Assembly (NCBI RefSeq): GCF_900110165.1
Contig: NZ_FOCQ01000004.1
Coordinates: 205,527-269,526 of the forward strand
Source of the DNA: Lihuaxuella thermophila
GTDB lineage: Bacteria; Bacillota; Bacilli; Thermoactinomycetales; Thermoactinomycetaceae
Length of the DNA: 64,000 bases
Direction of reading: 5' to 3'
Every line of letters starts with the position of its first letter. The stretch's first letter is position 1. The position numbers were made by a program, and so were the translations under genes. Below the pieces are notes generated by a model. That model did no database searches and was not told where the DNA came from. It saw only the letters and a list, made by a program, of their open reading frames with translations. Positions 63,906 to 64,000 of the stretch are shown here, piece after piece.

Positions 63906-64000
63906 TGTAATGCTACCCTCAGAATGCGACGGAGGTCAAGCAACATGAGTGGAGAGCTCTCCAGAATAGACCTCCATCGGCGTCAGATAGCCTAGCGAGG
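63906..64000. mobile_element. End of an IS3-family insertion sequence inside valS
   Basis: The break in valS begins at TGTAATGCTACCC; IS3-family ends begin with TG. From here the reverse strand encodes the C-terminus of an integrase-type transposase, reading out of the element toward valS. Only one end is in the window, so target duplication and the other inverted repeat cannot be checked. Confidence 0.65.
63936..64000 (-). CDS. IS3-family transposase, C-terminal end (partial)
   Basis: The reverse strand reads [19 protein letters not shown] and stops at 63936. 'H..LGYLTP.e.y' is the usual close of the DDE integrase core in OrfB of IS3-family elements. Only the last ~21 codons are inside the window; the rest lies to the right. 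Confidence 0.7.
   Translation of the reverse strand, partial: SLGYLTPMEVYSGELSTHVA

Overview
The window looks like the chromosome of a spore-forming, Gram-positive member of the Bacillales. Sporulation genes (gerE, gerM, spoVID, a CotS/YsxE-type coat gene) sit in the same neighbourhoods as in Bacillus subtilis: gerE ... marR-like-racE-gerM-rph-rdgB-yfcE, then tig-clpP-clpX-lonB-lon-engB, and hemA-X-C-D-B ... hemL-spoVID-ysxE-valS. The roughly 50% GC content, clpP placed between tig and clpX, and a FemX-type gene suggest Thermoactinomycetaceae or a close relative. That placement is inference.

Layout. 1-4.8 kb: partial GNAT acetyltransferase, a small zinc-ribbon protein, an HExxH protein, a membrane-anchored phosphodiesterase, an M24 peptidase and gerE with a sigma-K-like promoter. 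4.9-11.5 kb: homoserine O-acetyltransferase, then an RpiR regulator, a PTS EIIABC and a GH38 alpha-mannosidase that look like a mannosylglycerate operon. 11.7-20.7 kb: HelD, a 54-residue orphan, a KDG-type kinase with galactonate dehydratase, a B12-binding radical SAM protein, an M23 peptidase and a fructosamine-kinase-like protein. 20.7-24.7 kb: a four-gene operon that is the main find. 24.7-32.1 kb: small genes, speE, GGCT-like protein, the marR-murI-gerM-rph-rdgB-yfcE block and tRNA-Arg. 32.5-43.1 kb: a proteostasis block (tig, clpP, clpX, lonB, lon) with femX, engB and ddl. 43.2-50.2 kb: arylamine N-acetyltransferase, MATE pump, map, a membrane protein and an orphan ABC importer. 50.3-60.1 kb: tetrapyrrole genes. 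60.3-64 kb: spoVID, ysxE and a T-box-controlled valS that is cut at codon 127 by the end of an IS3-family element.

The 20,733-24,678 operon encodes (1) a 414-residue Cmr2/Cas10-like protein with both palm regions and an intact GGDE site but no HD nuclease, no zinc finger and no C-terminal D4 domain; (2) a Cmr3-like protein; (3) a CARF protein of the APE2256 type; (4) a two-TM, coiled-coil, TPR-like membrane protein. No Cas7 backbone gene, small subunit, Cas6, Cas1/Cas2 or repeat array is visible anywhere in the window. It reads as the type III-B head module (Cmr2-Cmr3) kept alone and wired to a nucleotide sensor and a membrane protein: a possible crRNA-independent cyclic-oligonucleotide signalling system.

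The tetrapyrrole cluster is also notable. It carries precorrin-2 dehydrogenase, a CobA-HemD fusion and a fused AhbA-AhbB siroheme decarboxylase next to hemA, hemC, hemB and hemL. This points to the siroheme-dependent route to haem rather than only the coproporphyrin route usual in Bacillales.
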